Shown: positions 50,605 to 60,946, numbered from the stretch's first letter. The stretch is 64,000 bases of DNA from Actinomycetes bacterium (GCA_029782145.1 JAKOVH010000026.1:248001-312000), one strand, 5' to 3'. Notes: generated from the letters alone by a model not told the origin. Program-made: numbers and translations.

Positions 50605-53600
50605 GTGGGACGCGAGTGGGCCTGCATCGACGGCAACGAGGCGGCCGCGCGCGTCGCCTACGCGCTCAGCGAGGTGGCGGCGATCTACCCGATCACGCCG
50701 TCGTCACCGATGGGCGAGCACGCCGACGACTGGGCCTCGGCGGGGCGCACCAACCTGTGGGGGTCGGTCGTCGACGTGGTCGAGATGCAGTCGGAGGCGG
50801 GGGCCGCCGGGGCGCTGCACGGAGCGCTGCAGAAAGGGGCGCTGGCCACGACGTTCACGTCGAGCCAGGGCCTGCTGCTCATGATCCCCAACATGTTCAA
50901 GATCGCCGGCGAGCTCACCCCGTGCGTGATGCACGTGGCCGCCCGCACCGTCGCCACCCACGCCCTGTCGATCTTCGGCGACCACTCCGACGTCATGCAC
51001 GCCCGCACCACCGGGTGGGCCATGCTCTCGGCGGCGTCGGTGCAAGAAGCCCATGACTTCGCCCTCGTGGCCCACGCCGCCACGCTGCGCACGCGGGTGC
51101 CGTTCGTGCACTTCTTCGACGGCTTCCGCACCAGCCACGAGGTCGCCAAGATCGAGCTGCTCGCCGACGACGACCTGCGGGCGCTGATCCGCGACAGCGA
51201 CCTGCTCGACCTGCGCGGGCGCGGCATGAGCCCCGATCGGCCCTTCTTGCGGGGGTCGGCGCAGAACCCCGACGTGTTCTTCCAGGCCCGCGAGGCGTCG
51301 AACCCCTTCCACGCCGCCGTGCCGGCGGTGGTGCAGGAGGTGTTCGACGAGCTGGCCGAGCGGGTCGGTCGGCGCTACTCGCTGGTGGAGTACCACGGCG
51401 CGCCGGACGCCGAGCGGGTGATCGTGGTGATGGGCTCCGCCGCCGGGGCGGCAGCCGAGGTCGTCGACCACCTCGTCGCCCGAGGCGAGCCGGTCGGGCT
51501 GGTCACCGTCCGGCTGTTCCGGCCCTTCCCGGCCGAGGCGCTGGTGCGGGCCCTCCCGCCTTCGGTGCGCCGCGTCGCCGTGCTCGACCGCACGAAGGAG
51601 CCGGGCAGCGTCGGTGAGCCGCTCTACCTCGACGTGCGGGCGACCCTCGACGAGGCGATGGAGGGCGACGAGCCGCCCTTCGCCGCCGCGCCGCGGGTGG
51701 TCGGCGGGCGCTACGGGCTGTCGTCGAAGGAGCTGAGCCCCGAGATGGTCGCCGCCGTGTTCGCCGAGCTCGCCGCCGAACGGCCCCGGCGCGAGTTCAC
51801 CGTCGGCATCGTCGACGACGTCACCCACCTCAGCCTGCCGACCCCCGAGGCGGCCTTCCCCCGCCCGCCGGGCGAGGTGCAGGCCGTCTTCTTCGGCCTC
51901 GGCTCCGACGGCACGGTGGGCGCCAACAAGAGCTCGGTGAAGATCATCGGCGAGGGCACCGACCTGTTCGCCCAGGGCTACTTCGTCTACGACTCCAAGA
52001 AGTCGGGGTCGGTCACCGTGTCGCACCTGCGCTTCGGTCCCCGGCCCATCCGCTCCACCTACCTCATCGACGACGCCGACTTCGTCGCCTGCCACCAGTT
52101 CGGGCTGCTCGAGAAGATGAAGGTCGTCGAGCACGCCAAGGTCGGAGGCACCCTGCTGCTCAACAGTCCGTACCCGGCCGAGGAGACGTGGGACCACCTG
52201 CCGGTGGAGGTGCAGCAACAGATCATCGACAAGGACCTGGCCGTCTGGGCGATCGACGCGGCCACCGTGGCCCGGCAGGCGCAGATGGGCAACCGCATCA
52301 ACACGGTGATGCAGCCCTGCTTCTTCGCCCTGTCCGGAGTCCTGCCCTCCGACGAGGCGATCGAGGCCATCAAGGCCTCCGTGGTCAAGGCCTACGCCCG
52401 CCGGGGCCAGGCCATCGTCGAGCGCAACTTCGCCGCCATCGACGCTTCGCTGGCCAACCTCCGCCGGGTCGACGTGCCGGGCACCGTCAGCTCCGGCCGC
52501 CACCGCCAGATCGCGGTGCCCGACGACGCCCCCGAGTTCGTGCGCCGCGTGACCCAGGTGATGATGGCCGGGGACGGTGATCGCCTCCCCGTCTCGGCGC
52601 TGCCGGTCGACGGCACGTTCCCGTCGGGCACGGCGGCGTACGAGAAGCGCTCGATCGCCAAGGAGATCCCGATCTGGGACCCCGACGTGTGCATCGACTG
52701 CGGCAAGTGCGCCATCGTCTGCCCCCACGCCACGATCCGCATGAAGGTGTTCGAGCCGTCGGCCCTCGACGGCGCCCCCCAGCACTATCCGTCCAAGCCC
52801 TTCCGCTCGAAGGACCTGTCGGGCCATCTGCTCACCATCCAGGTGGCGCCCGACGACTGCACCGGCTGCGGCGTGTGCGTCGACGTGTGCCCGGCGAAGT
52901 CCAAGAGCGAGGTGCGCCACAAGGCGATCAACATGGAGCCGGCCGACGAGCACCGGCCCGTGGAGCGAGAGCGGTGGGACTTCTTCCGGTCGATCCCGCC
53001 GCTCGCCCGTGACGCCCTCCCCCACGAGTCCGTCAAGGGCTCACAGGTGCTCGAGCCGCTGTTCGAGTTCTCCGGGGCGTGCGCCGGCTGCGGCGAGACG
53101 CCCTACATCAAGCTCGCCACCCAGCTGTTCGGCGACCGGATGATCGTCGCCAACGCCACCGGCTGCTCCTCCATCTACGGCGGCAACCTCCCGACCACCC
53201 CGTGGACGGTGAACACCGAGGGCCGGGGGCCCGCCTGGAACAACTCGTTGTTCGAGGACAACGCCGAGTTCGGCCTCGGCCTGCGCCTGGGGCTCGAAGC
53301 CCAGCAGACCCTCGCCCGCCGCCTGCTCGAGTCGCTCGCCGGCGACGTGGGCACCGACCTGGCCGAGGCCGTCCTGCGCGCCGAGCAGGGCACCGAGGCC
53401 GAGATCGGCGCGCAGCGGGCCCGGGTGGTCGAGCTGGAGCGACGGCTCACCGCCCTCGCCGAGGGCGCCGACGGGTCCCGGGCCGCCGCCAGCCGCCACC
53501 TCCTCACCATCGTCGACACCCTGGTGCGCAAGGGCGTGTGGATCATCGGCGGCGACGGTTGGGCCTACGACATCGGCTACAACGGCCTCGACCACGTGCT

Positions 53601-54282
53601 GGCGTCGGGTCGCGACGTCAACGTCCTGGTGCTCGACACCGAGGTGTACTCCAACACCGGCGGCCAGTCCTCGAAGGCCACGCCGCGCTCGGCGGTCGCC
53701 AAGTTCGCCGCCTCGGGCAAGGGCGTGCCGAAGAAGGACCTCGGCGCCACCGCCCGCGCCTACGGCAACGTGTACGTGGCCCAGATCTCCATGGGGGCCA
53801 ACGACGTGCAGGCCACCAAGGCCCTGCTCGAGGCCGACGCCTGGCCCGGCCCGTCGCTGGTGATCGCCTACTCCACCTGCATCGCCCACGGCATCGACAT
53901 GTCGAAGTCGATGACCCACCAGAAGGACGCGGTCCGCTCCGGCTACTGGCCGCTCTACCGGTTCCACCCCCACGAGACCGAGACGGGGCGGCCCTTCACC
54001 CTCGATTCGAAGCCTCCCTCGATCCCCGTGCACGACTTCGTGGCGTCGGAGGCCCGCTTCGCCATCCTGCAGCGGACCGACCCGCCCCGGGCCCGCGAGC
54101 TGGCGGCGCTGCTGCAGGCCGACATCGACGAGCGCTGGCGGTACTACACCCAGCTCGCCGGGGTGGAGCGCACCGTCCCGCACATGGCCCAACCTGCCGA
54201 CCCGGCCGACTTCGAGGGCGCACCCGTGCCGGTCGAGGTCCGCTCCGACGCCGGCGACACCACCGAGGAGGGCTCTCCGTGA
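50605..54282 (+). CDS. nifJ: Pyruvate:ferredoxin (flavodoxin) oxidoreductase, one-chain type
   Basis: The 1225-aa enzyme decarboxylates pyruvate to acetyl-CoA and reduces ferredoxin. Domain order is the expected one. The N-terminal domain has AAARVAYALSEVAAIYPITPSSPMGE. The gamma domain (from about 420) has FFGLGSDGTVGANKSS. Two ferredoxin clusters follow, CIDCGKCAIVCPH (about 696) and CTGCGVCVDVCPAKS (about 752). The TPP domain has CAGCGETPYIK (about 827) and GDGWAYDIGYNGLDHVLASG (about 983), with LDTEVYSNTGGQ. GTG 50605 follows GGGAGGAG. There are no nitrogenase genes nearby, so a general redox role is meant. Confidence 0.95.
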   Translation: MGREWACIDGNEAAARVAYALSEVAAIYPITPSSPMGEHADDWASAGRTNLWGSVVDVVEMQSEAGAAGALHGALQKGALATTFTSSQGLLLMIPNMFKIAGELTPCVMHVAARTVATHALSIFGDHSDVMHARTTGWAMLSAASVQEAHDFALVAHAATLRTRVPFVHFFDGFRTSHEVAKIELLADDDLRALIRDSDLLDLRGRGMSPDRPFLRGSAQNPDVFFQAREASNPFHAAVPAVVQEVFDELAERVGRRYSLVEYHGAPDAERVIVVMGSAAGAAAEVVDHLVARGEPVGLVTVRLFRPFPAEALVRALPPSVRRVAVLDRTKEPGSVGEPLYLDVRATLDEAMEGDEPPFAAAPRVVGGRYGLSSKELSPEMVAAVFAELAAERPRREFTVGIVDDVTHLSLPTPEAAFPRPPGEVQAVFFGLGSDGTVGANKSSVKIIGEGTDLFAQGYFVYDSKKSGSVTVSHLRFGPRPIRSTYLIDDADFVACHQFGLLEKMKVVEHAKVGGTLLLNSPYPAEETWDHLPVEVQQQIIDKDLAVWAIDAATVARQAQMGNRINTVMQPCFFALSGVLPSDEAIEAIKASVVKAYARRGQAIVERNFAAIDASLANLRRVDVPGTVSSGRHRQIAVPDDAPEFVRRVTQVMMAGDGDRLPVSALPVDGTFPSGTAAYEKRSIAKEIPIWDPDVCIDCGKCAIVCPHATIRMKVFEPSALDGAPQHYPSKPFRSKDLSGHLLTIQVAPDDCTGCGVCVDVCPAKSKSEVRHKAINMEPADEHRPVERERWDFFRSIPPLARDALPHESVKGSQVLEPLFEFSGACAGCGETPYIKLATQLFGDRMIVANATGCSSIYGGNLPTTPWTVNTEGRGPAWNNSLFEDNAEFGLGLRLGLEAQQTLARRLLESLAGDVGTDLAEAVLRAEQGTEAEIGAQRARVVELERRLTALAEGADGSRAAASRHLLTIVDTLVRKGVWIIGGDGWAYDIGYNGLDHVLASGRDVNVLVLDTEVYSNTGGQSSKATPRSAVAKFAASGKGVPKKDLGATARAYGNVYVAQISMGANDVQATKALLEADAWPGPSLVIAYSTCIAHGIDMSKSMTHQKDAVRSGYWPLYRFHPHETETGRPFTLDSKPPSIPVHDFVASEARFAILQRTDPPRARELAALLQADIDERWRYYTQLAGVERTVPHMAQPADPADFEGAPVPVEVRSDAGDTTEEGSP

Positions 54283-55313
54283 GCGCCGACCTGACCACCC
54301 GCTACCTCGGCCTCGAGCTGGCAGCGCCCCTCGTGGCCTCGGCCAGCCCGCTCAACGAGCACGCCGACACGGCCAAGGCCGTCGTCGACGCCGGAGCCGC
54401 CGCCGTCGTCATGCCGTCGCTGTTCGAGGAGGAGATCCTCCACGACGAGATCTCGCTCAACGAGGCGCTCGAGGTGGGCTCCGAGCACGTCGGTGAGACG
54501 CTCGACTACTTCCCCGACTTCGCCGAGATCCCCACCGTCGCCGACCGCTACGTCCGCGCCCTGGAGGTGCTGCGCGCCGCGGTCGACGTGCCGGTCATCG
54601 CCAGCCTCAACGCCGTGCACCCAGGGTCGTGGGCCGGCTACGCCAGCCGGCTGGCCGACGCCGGCGCCGACGCCATCGAGCTCAACCTCTACTCGGTGGC
54701 CGCCGACCCGTCGCGCTCGGCCGCCGACATCGAGGCCGAGAAGCTCGACGTCATCGCCCAGGTCCGCGCCGCGGTGGGCGTGCCCCTCGCGGTGAAGCTG
54801 TCGCCGTACTACACGTCGTTCGCCCACTTCGCCTGCCAGGTCTGCGAGGTGGGCGCCGACGGGCTCGTGGTCTTCAACCGCTTCTACCAGCCCGACGTCG
54901 ACCTCGGCACCATGGAGGTCGTGCCCAAGCTCGAGCTGTCGTCGCACTGGGAGCTGCGCCTGCCGCTGCGCTGGGTCGCCATCCTGCGCCCGCTGCTGCC
55001 CGAGGCGTCGCTCGCCGCCACCTCCGGCATCGGCACCGGGCTCGACGCCGCCAAGGTCATCGCCGTCGGCGCCGACGTGGCCATGATGACCTCCGCCGTG
55101 CTGGCCGAGGGGCCGGTCGCCATCACCCGTGCCCTCGACGAGCTGCAGCGCTGGCTCGACCACCATGACTACGAGTCGGTGAGCCAGCTGAGGGGCTCGA
55201 TGAGCTACGCCACCAGCGACGATCCGGGTGCCTTCGAGCGGGCCAACTACCGCCGGGTGCTGCACTCGTGGGTGGCGCCGACGAACCTCCAGCCGTCGTC
55301 ACCTTCCGGCTGA
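54279..55313 (+). CDS. Dihydroorotate dehydrogenase-like flavoprotein
   Basis: The 344-aa FMN TIM-barrel has LTTRYLGLELAAPLVASASPLN, VIASLNAVHPGSWAGYASRLADAGADAIELNLY, LAVKLSPYYTSFAHFA and ATSGIGTGLDAAKVIAVGADV. It resembles PyrD, but the set of catalytic loop residues differs and it is coupled to the PFOR gene by a GTGA overlap, not to pyrimidine genes. Such PFOR-linked DHOD-like proteins probably exchange electrons with ferredoxin. The substrate is unknown. Confidence 0.87.
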   Translation: MSADLTTRYLGLELAAPLVASASPLNEHADTAKAVVDAGAAAVVMPSLFEEEILHDEISLNEALEVGSEHVGETLDYFPDFAEIPTVADRYVRALEVLRAAVDVPVIASLNAVHPGSWAGYASRLADAGADAIELNLYSVAADPSRSAADIEAEKLDVIAQVRAAVGVPLAVKLSPYYTSFAHFACQVCEVGADGLVVFNRFYQPDVDLGTMEVVPKLELSSHWELRLPLRWVAILRPLLPEASLAATSGIGTGLDAAKVIAVGADVAMMTSAVLAEGPVAITRALDELQRWLDHHDYESVSQLRGSMSYATSDDPGAFERANYRRVLHSWVAPTNLQPSSPSG

Positions 55314-55429
55314 GCCGTGCCGGCGAGCCCACGCGCCGGTGTGCCGGCACATGCTGGCCGGCGAGGGGGTAGCTACGCTCGGGGCGCGCCAGGGCGGCGG
55401 CCCGGCCGCGCGAGGGGAGGCGAACCGGG

Positions 55430-56506
55430 GTGAGCTCGAGCACCGCGGCGACCACGAGGGCCTCCGCGTCCCGGCGCGACCGGGTCGACGTGCGCGCGAC
55501 CGCGATCGGCCTCGTCGCCGTGGGGGTGGTGCTGGTCGGGGTGTACCTCGGCAGCGGTGGGCTGCGCTGGTTCGATGCCGCGCTGGCGGGCTACCTGGTC
55601 GGGGTGCTGCTCGCCGTGTTCGCCACGGTCTACCGCTACCTCGTCTGGCTCCAGCGCCCGCCGACCGCCTGCCTGAACCGCCGGGGCTGGCAGGCCTTCC
55701 GGGCTCGGGGCCGACGGGGCCGCAACGCGGTCGGCCTGGTGGGCGAGGTCGGCACGAACCTGTTGGCGCAGGGCTTCATCCGTCGTCGGTCCACCACCCG
55801 GTGGGCCGCGCACCAGCTGGTGTTCTGGGGCTGCCTGCTGGCGGCCGCCGTCACCTTCCCGCTCACGTTCGGGTGGGTGCACTTCCGCTCGGTCGGCCAG
55901 GACGGCAGCCACTACCGCGCCTACCTCTTCGGCGTCGGCAGCGGCACCTTCGACGCCACCAGCGTCGTCGGCTTCACCATCTTCCACCTGCTCAACATCG
56001 CCGCAGTGCTGGTGATCGCCGGTGTGGCCGTCTTCCTCTACCGGCGCCTGCGCGACCCGGGGGCGCTGGCCGTCGAGCGCTCGGGCGACTTCCTCGCCCT
56101 CGCCGGGCTGTTCGCCGTGTCGATCACCGGCATGTTCCTCACCGCGTCGAGCATGTGGCTCGACGGCCAGTACTACAGCTTCCTCAACAACCTCCACGCC
56201 CTCACCGTGATCCTCGGCCTGCTCTACATCCCGTTCGGCAAGCTCTTCCACATCTTCCAGCGCCCCGCCAACATCGGGGTGCACTTCTACAAGAGCGCCG
56301 GCGCCGAGGGCCCCCAGCAGCAGTGCCGGCGTTGCGGTGAGCCGTTCGCGTCGGCGCTGCAGATCGGCGACCTCGAGGCCGTGCTGCCCCAGCTCGGCTT
56401 CGACTACGGCGACGGTGCCGGGGGCAACTACCAGGAGACCTGCCCGCGCTGCCGGAGGAACCTCGTGACGCTCGCCCAGTCCGCCAGGGTGGGAGGCTTC
56501 GGCTGA
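55430..56506 (+). CDS. NarI-like di-heme membrane protein with C-terminal zinc-ribbon
   Basis: The 358-aa protein has about six transmembrane helices and membrane histidines H128, H186, H256 and H274, a bis-heme b pattern as in NarI (end motif [22 protein letters not shown]). A soluble tail has C299-x2-C302 and C338-x2-C341, which could bind Zn or Fe; this tail is unusual for NarI. It probably connects the quinone pool to the redox enzymes downstream. The stop overlaps the next start. GTG 55430 follows GAGGGGAGG. Confidence 0.75.
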   Translation: MSSSTAATTRASASRRDRVDVRATAIGLVAVGVVLVGVYLGSGGLRWFDAALAGYLVGVLLAVFATVYRYLVWLQRPPTACLNRRGWQAFRARGRRGRNAVGLVGEVGTNLLAQGFIRRRSTTRWAAHQLVFWGCLLAAAVTFPLTFGWVHFRSVGQDGSHYRAYLFGVGSGTFDATSVVGFTIFHLLNIAAVLVIAGVAVFLYRRLRDPGALAVERSGDFLALAGLFAVSITGMFLTASSMWLDGQYYSFLNNLHALTVILGLLYIPFGKLFHIFQRPANIGVHFYKSAGAEGPQQQCRRCGEPFASALQIGDLEAVLPQLGFDYGDGAGGNYQETCPRCRRNLVTLAQSARVGGFG

Positions 56507-58737
56507 TGGCCGAGCTGCCCGTCACCGAGGCCGAGCTCATCGACCGCTTCGGTCCCCACCTCAACGTCGAACCGGCCGGCGGCTGGAACGCCGGCATCGA
56601 CTTCGACCGCGAGGTCGAGACCCACTGCTGCTTCTGCGGGCAGCAGTGCGGCATCAAGCTGAAGGTGAAGGACGACAAGGTCGTGGGCTTCGAGCCCTGG
56701 TACGACTTCCCGTTCAACGAGGGCAAGCTGTGCCCCAAGGGCGTCAAGCGCTACCTGCAGAACGAGAGCCCGGACCGCCTGCTCGACCCGATGGTGCGCG
56801 ACCCCGGAGCCCCGGGCGGGTTCCGAGCGGTGTCCTGGGACGAGGCCCTCGACCGCACGGTGAGCGAGATCCAGCGCATCCAGCAGGCGTACGGCAAGGA
56901 CGCCTTCGCCTTGCTGTCGGGCGTCTCGCTGAGCAACGAGAAGTCCTACCTGATCGGCAAGTTCGCCCGGCTCGGCCTCCAGACCGCCAACCTCGACTAC
57001 AACGGCCGGCTGTGCATGGTGTCGGCCGGGGCCGCCGGCAAGCGGGCGCTGGGGCTCGACCGGGCCGCCAACCCGTGGAGCGACATCCCCCTCGCCGACG
57101 TGGTGATGCTCGTCGGGTGCAACGTGGCCGAGTGCGCGCCCATCACCACGAGCTACGTGTGGCGGGCCCGCGACCGTGGCGCCAAGCTCGTGGTGATCGA
57201 CCCCCGGGTCACGCCCATCGCCCGCACCGCCGACCTGTTCCTCGGCGTGCGCCCGGGCACCGACTCGGCGGTGCTCGGCGCCATGCTCCACGTGATCATC
57301 GAGAACGACTGGGTCGACCACGAGTTCGTGGCCGCCCACACCGTCGGCTTCGACGAGGTGGCGCAGTCCGTGGCCGACCACACCCCGGAGTGGGCGGCGA
57401 AGCTCAGCGGCGTGCCCGCCGAGCGCATCGTGGAGGCGGCCCGGCTCTGGGGCACGTCGGCCACCGGCATGCTCATGCACGCCAGGGGCATCGAGCACCA
57501 CACCAAGGGCGTCGACAACGTGACGGCCTGCATCAACCTGGGGTTGGCCACCGGCAAGTACGGCAAGCCGGGCTGCGGCGTCACCACCATCACCGGCCAG
57601 GGCAACGGCCAGGGCGGGCGCGAGCAGGGCCACAAGTGCGACCAGCTGCCAGGCAACCGCGACATCACCAACCCCGAGCACCGGGCCTACATCGCCTCGG
57701 TGTGGCAGTGCGCCGTCGACGAGATCCCCGGCAAGGGCCTCACCGCCCAGGAGATCATGAACGCCATCCACGACGGCGAGATCAAGGGCCTGCTGTCGAT
57801 CTGCTTCAACCCGCTGGTGTCGCTGCCCGAGACGCGCTTCACCGAGGAGGCCCTCGACCGCCTCGAGTTCTACGCCGCCATCGACTTCTTCCTCTCGGAG
57901 TCGGCCCAGCACGCTGACGTGGTGCTGGCCGGCTCGCTGCACGAGGAGGACGAGGGCACCGCCACGTCGTCCGAGGGCCGGGTCTGCAAGCTGAACGCGG
58001 CCAAGGCGCCGCCGGGCAACGCCTGGCTCGACTGGGAGATCGTCCTCGACCTGGCTCGCCGGCTGGGCCGGGAGAGGTACTTCCCGTTCCGCAACACGCG
58101 GGAGATGTTCGACGAGATGCGGGTGGCGTCCCACGGCGGCACCGCCGACTACTACGGCATCACCTGGGAGCAGATCGAGGCCCAGCACGGCGTGTTCTGG
58201 CCGTGCCCGGAGATCGGCCACCCCGGCACGCCTCGCCTGTTCGAGGGCGGACGCTTCTACCACCCCGACGGCAAGGCCAAGTTCTTCCCGGCGCCCTACC
58301 GGCCCTCGGCCGAAGAGGTCGACGACGAGTACCCGATCTGGCTCACCACCGGCCGGGTGATCAGCCAGTACCTGTCGGGCACCCAGACCCGGCGCATCGG
58401 GCCGCTGGTCGAGCAGTACCCCGAGCCCCTCTGCGAGATGCACCCCCGGCTGGCCGAGCAGCTCGGCGTGGTCACCGGCGACGTGGTGCGGGTGACCTCC
58501 CGCCGGGGGTCGATGGACCTGCCGGCGCGCGTGGTGGAGACCATCCGGCCCGACACGGTGTTCATCCCGTACCACTGGCCGGGCCGGCAGGCCGCCAACC
58601 AGCTCACCCAGCGGGCCCTCGACCCCATCTCCAAGATCCCCGAGTTCAAGGTGTCCGCGGTGCGGATCGAGCGCACCGGCGAGCACCGCGAGGTGCACGA
58701 CAAGCGGGTCACCACCCTGCACGAGGAGCGCCGCTGA
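56506..58737 (+). CDS. Molybdopterin oxidoreductase of the NasA/NapA nitrate-reductase type
   Basis: The 743-aa bis-MGD enzyme has an N-terminal [4Fe-4S] site C41/C44-x2-x-C48 ... C76 ([16 protein letters not shown]). The Mo-binding loop [18 protein letters not shown] places Cys170 as the ligand, as in assimilatory and periplasmic nitrate reductases. [21 protein letters not shown] is the conserved molybdopterin loop, and the C-terminal cap domain starts at about 610. There is no Tat signal, so it faces the cytosol unless carried by a partner. Neighbouring Rieske, ferredoxin and NarI-like genes suggest a multi-subunit complex. Formate dehydrogenase is less likely given the Mo-loop sequence. 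Confidence 0.85.
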   Translation: MAELPVTEAELIDRFGPHLNVEPAGGWNAGIDFDREVETHCCFCGQQCGIKLKVKDDKVVGFEPWYDFPFNEGKLCPKGVKRYLQNESPDRLLDPMVRDPGAPGGFRAVSWDEALDRTVSEIQRIQQAYGKDAFALLSGVSLSNEKSYLIGKFARLGLQTANLDYNGRLCMVSAGAAGKRALGLDRAANPWSDIPLADVVMLVGCNVAECAPITTSYVWRARDRGAKLVVIDPRVTPIARTADLFLGVRPGTDSAVLGAMLHVIIENDWVDHEFVAAHTVGFDEVAQSVADHTPEWAAKLSGVPAERIVEAARLWGTSATGMLMHARGIEHHTKGVDNVTACINLGLATGKYGKPGCGVTTITGQGNGQGGREQGHKCDQLPGNRDITNPEHRAYIASVWQCAVDEIPGKGLTAQEIMNAIHDGEIKGLLSICFNPLVSLPETRFTEEALDRLEFYAAIDFFLSESAQHADVVLAGSLHEEDEGTATSSEGRVCKLNAAKAPPGNAWLDWEIVLDLARRLGRERYFPFRNTREMFDEMRVASHGGTADYYGITWEQIEAQHGVFWPCPEIGHPGTPRLFEGGRFYHPDGKAKFFPAPYRPSAEEVDDEYPIWLTTGRVISQYLSGTQTRRIGPLVEQYPEPLCEMHPRLAEQLGVVTGDVVRVTSRRGSMDLPARVVETIRPDTVFIPYHWPGRQAANQLTQRALDPISKIPEFKVSAVRIERTGEHREVHDKRVTTLHEERR

Positions 58738-59378
58738 TGACCGTCACCTCGCCGCTGTCGGCCCACCTGGTGTCGGACCAGGTGTTCGTCATCGACCAGA
58801 GCCGCTGCATCGGCTGCGAGGCCTGCGTGCAGGCGTGCGAGGAGTGCGGCACCCACCGGGGCACGTCGCTCATCCACCTCGAGTTCGTCGACCGCACCAC
58901 GTCCACCCAGACCGCGCCCCAGGTCTGCATGCACTGCCAGGACCCGACGTGCGCCGAGGTGTGCCCGGCCGACGCCATCAAGCAGAACGAGGACGGCGTG
59001 GTGCAGTCGTCGCTCAAGCCCCGCTGCATCGGCTGCTCGAACTGCGTGCTGGCGTGCCCGTTCGGGGTGCCGAAGTACTTCGCCCTCCCGGACCAGATGA
59101 TGAAGTGCGACATGTGCTACGACCGCAGCTCGGCCGGGCTCAAGCCGATGTGCGCGTCGGTGTGCCCCAGCCAGGCGCTGTGGTTCGGCACGCCCGAGGA
59201 GTTCGCCGCCACGCGGCGAGGGGAGCTGCTGTTCGAGTTCCGCTTCGGCAACCAGGTGGTGCCCACCAAGGTGGCCACCGTGGTCGACCGCGCCGACGAC
59301 GGTCCCCTCGACGTGCTCGGCGACCCCGGCGGCTTCCGCTGGCAGGACGACCCGTTCGGCCTGGCGGGGGTCGTCTGA
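58737..59378 (+). CDS. Four-cluster [4Fe-4S] ferredoxin subunit (NrfC/DmsB type)
   Basis: The 213-aa protein has four Cys clusters: [41 protein letters not shown], and CDMCYDR with CASVCP. This is the standard electron-wire subunit of membrane molybdoenzymes. It lacks a signal peptide. Its start overlaps the stop of the molybdenum subunit (TGATG), and the next gene begins on its stop, so all should be made in fixed proportions. Confidence 0.92.
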   Translation: MTVTSPLSAHLVSDQVFVIDQSRCIGCEACVQACEECGTHRGTSLIHLEFVDRTTSTQTAPQVCMHCQDPTCAEVCPADAIKQNEDGVVQSSLKPRCIGCSNCVLACPFGVPKYFALPDQMMKCDMCYDRSSAGLKPMCASVCPSQALWFGTPEEFAATRRGELLFEFRFGNQVVPTKVATVVDRADDGPLDVLGDPGGFRWQDDPFGLAGVV

Positions 59379-59956
59379 TGGAGCCGAGGGACGTCGAGCG
59401 GCAGGGCCCCGACCGGGCGGGGGACCCGGTCGAGGCAGCCGTGGCCGGGGGCCCCGCTCCCGCTGAGGCGCCCGGCGGCGAGGCCCTGTGGCGGCGCGAC
59501 TTCCCGCTGACCTCGGCGGGGGAGGAGCAGATCACCCGGCGGGAGTTCACCCGCTACCTCCTCGCTGCCTCGGCCGCGTTCGCGGTGAGCACCGTGGGTG
59601 CCGGGGTGTGGGCCACCGTGCAATCGGCCCCGAGTGGGGGGCCTCAGCAGATCGTGGCGCTGGCCGACGTGCCGGAGGGGGCCTCGTACCTGTTCGCCTA
59701 CCCGACGAGCGACGACCCGGCCATGTTGTTGCACCTCCCCGGCGGCGAGCTGCGGGCCTTCAGCCAGAAGTGCACCCACCTGGGGTGCGTGGTGGTCTGG
59801 CAGCCCGACCGTGACCGTGTCTTCTGCCCGTGCCACGAGGGCGTGTTCGACCCCGACACGGGCGAGCCCACCGCCGGCCCGCCGGTGCGGGCGCTCAGCC
59901 GCATCGACGTCGAGGTGCGCCAGGGCGTGGTGTGGGCCACCGGGGTGACGGCGTGA
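59378..59956 (+). CDS. Tat-exported Rieske [2Fe-2S] protein
   Basis: The 192-aa protein has a twin-arginine signal-anchor (R54-R55 in RREFTRYLLAASAAFAVST). The Rieske domain has C132-T-H134-LG-C137 and C150-PC-H153, with the extra Cys pair for the disulfide. It should sit on the outer face of the membrane. Rieske subunits normally belong to bc complexes or arsenite oxidase, so finding one in a nitrate-reductase-like operon is unusual. Confidence 0.9.
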   Translation: MEPRDVERQGPDRAGDPVEAAVAGGPAPAEAPGGEALWRRDFPLTSAGEEQITRREFTRYLLAASAAFAVSTVGAGVWATVQSAPSGGPQQIVALADVPEGASYLFAYPTSDDPAMLLHLPGGELRAFSQKCTHLGCVVVWQPDRDRVFCPCHEGVFDPDTGEPTAGPPVRALSRIDVEVRQGVVWATGVTA

Positions 59957-60264
59957 CCGCCGCGGCCCACCCCGAGCGCCCTCCCCGGGGACCGACGGAG
60001 CCGGGAGGTGCCCTGGAGGGGCCGGCCCGCACCCCGTCGGGTGGCCCCTTCGCCGTGCCGGAGCGACGGCGAGCCGCCGCCAAGCGCACCAACGCCGTGC
60101 TCGTCTACCTGCTCCTGCTGGTCTCGCTGCAGGTCTTCCTGCTGGTCGTGGCCGTCGAGGGGGTCCTCGGCCACGAGCCGGCGCTGGCCCGCAACGCCGC
60201 CATCCTCTCGTTGGTGGTGCTGGCCATGGCCGCGCTGACGAGGTGGTTCCTCCGTGACGACTGA
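59953..60264 (+). CDS. Small membrane protein of the redox operon
   Basis: The 103-aa protein starts with GTG overlapping the Rieske stop (GTGA). It has a Pro-rich cytosolic segment and two transmembrane helices (about 49-70 and 78-98). It is probably a complex-specific accessory or small subunit. No family is recognised with certainty. Confidence 0.7.
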   Translation: MTAAAHPERPPRGPTEPGGALEGPARTPSGGPFAVPERRRAAAKRTNAVLVYLLLLVSLQVFLLVVAVEGVLGHEPALARNAAILSLVVLAMAALTRWFLRDD

Positions 60265-60946
60265 CGACGGCGTCGGCCCCGAGCGACCTCCCGCACGCCC
60301 AGCCCGCCCGGCCAGCCCGTCGCCGCCCGGCGAAGGCCCGGTCCGACCGGGGCCGATCGGCGGTGACATCGCCGCGGTCGTCCACGGCTTCGGCCAGCGG
60401 TTCCGGCTGCCCGCCCTCATGGAGCGCCACACCTCCACCTCGGTGATGGGCCTGTTCGCCTTCGTGAACGGCGTCGTCGCCATCGGGCTCATGGCCGCCG
60501 CCGCGGCCGTCACGGGCGAGCCCTTCATCTTCCCATCTCTCGGCCCCACCGCGTTCCTGCTCTTCTACACACCGACGGTGCCGGCGGCGTGCCCTCGCAA
60601 CACGATCTTCGGCCACGCCATCGGGGCCGCTGCCGGCTACCTCGCGCTCGTGGTGTTCGGCCTCACCGACGCCCCGCCGGCGCTGGCCACCAGCGTCACC
60701 TGGGGTCGGGTGGGCGCGGCCGCGCTCTCGCTCGGGCTCACGAGCGGGCTCATGGTGTGGTGCCGGGTGCCCCACCCGCCGGCGGGTGCCACCACCTTGA
60801 TCGTGTCGCTCGGCATCCTGCGCCAGCCGGTGCAGCTGGCCGTGCTCATGCTGGCGGTCGTGCTGCTGGTGGTGCAGGGCTTCGTCATCAACCGCCTGGC
60901 GGGGATCCGCTATCCCGTGTGGCGACCGAACCCGGCCCCGGGCTGA
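60254..60946 (+). CDS. HPP-family integral membrane protein
   Basis: The 230-aa protein has an N-terminal Pro-rich region, then four or more transmembrane helices with FIFPSLGPTAFLLFYTP, PRNTIFGHAIGAAAGY and the name-giving motif HPPAGATTLIVSLG. Plant and cyanobacterial HPP proteins include nitrite transporters. Its place as the last gene (11-bp overlap) of a nitrate-reductase-like operon supports a nitrite or nitrate transport role here. Confidence 0.88.
   Translation: MTTDDGVGPERPPARPARPASPSPPGEGPVRPGPIGGDIAAVVHGFGQRFRLPALMERHTSTSVMGLFAFVNGVVAIGLMAAAAAVTGEPFIFPSLGPTAFLLFYTPTVPAACPRNTIFGHAIGAAAGYLALVVFGLTDAPPALATSVTWGRVGAAALSLGLTSGLMVWCRVPHPPAGATTLIVSLGILRQPVQLAVLMLAVVLLVVQGFVINRLAGIRYPVWRPNPAPG

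Noticed and set aside
50605-54282. nifJ as evidence of nitrogen fixation
   Set aside because: No nitrogenase, nif assembly or flavodoxin gene is in the window. One-chain PFOR is common in non-fixing bacteria.
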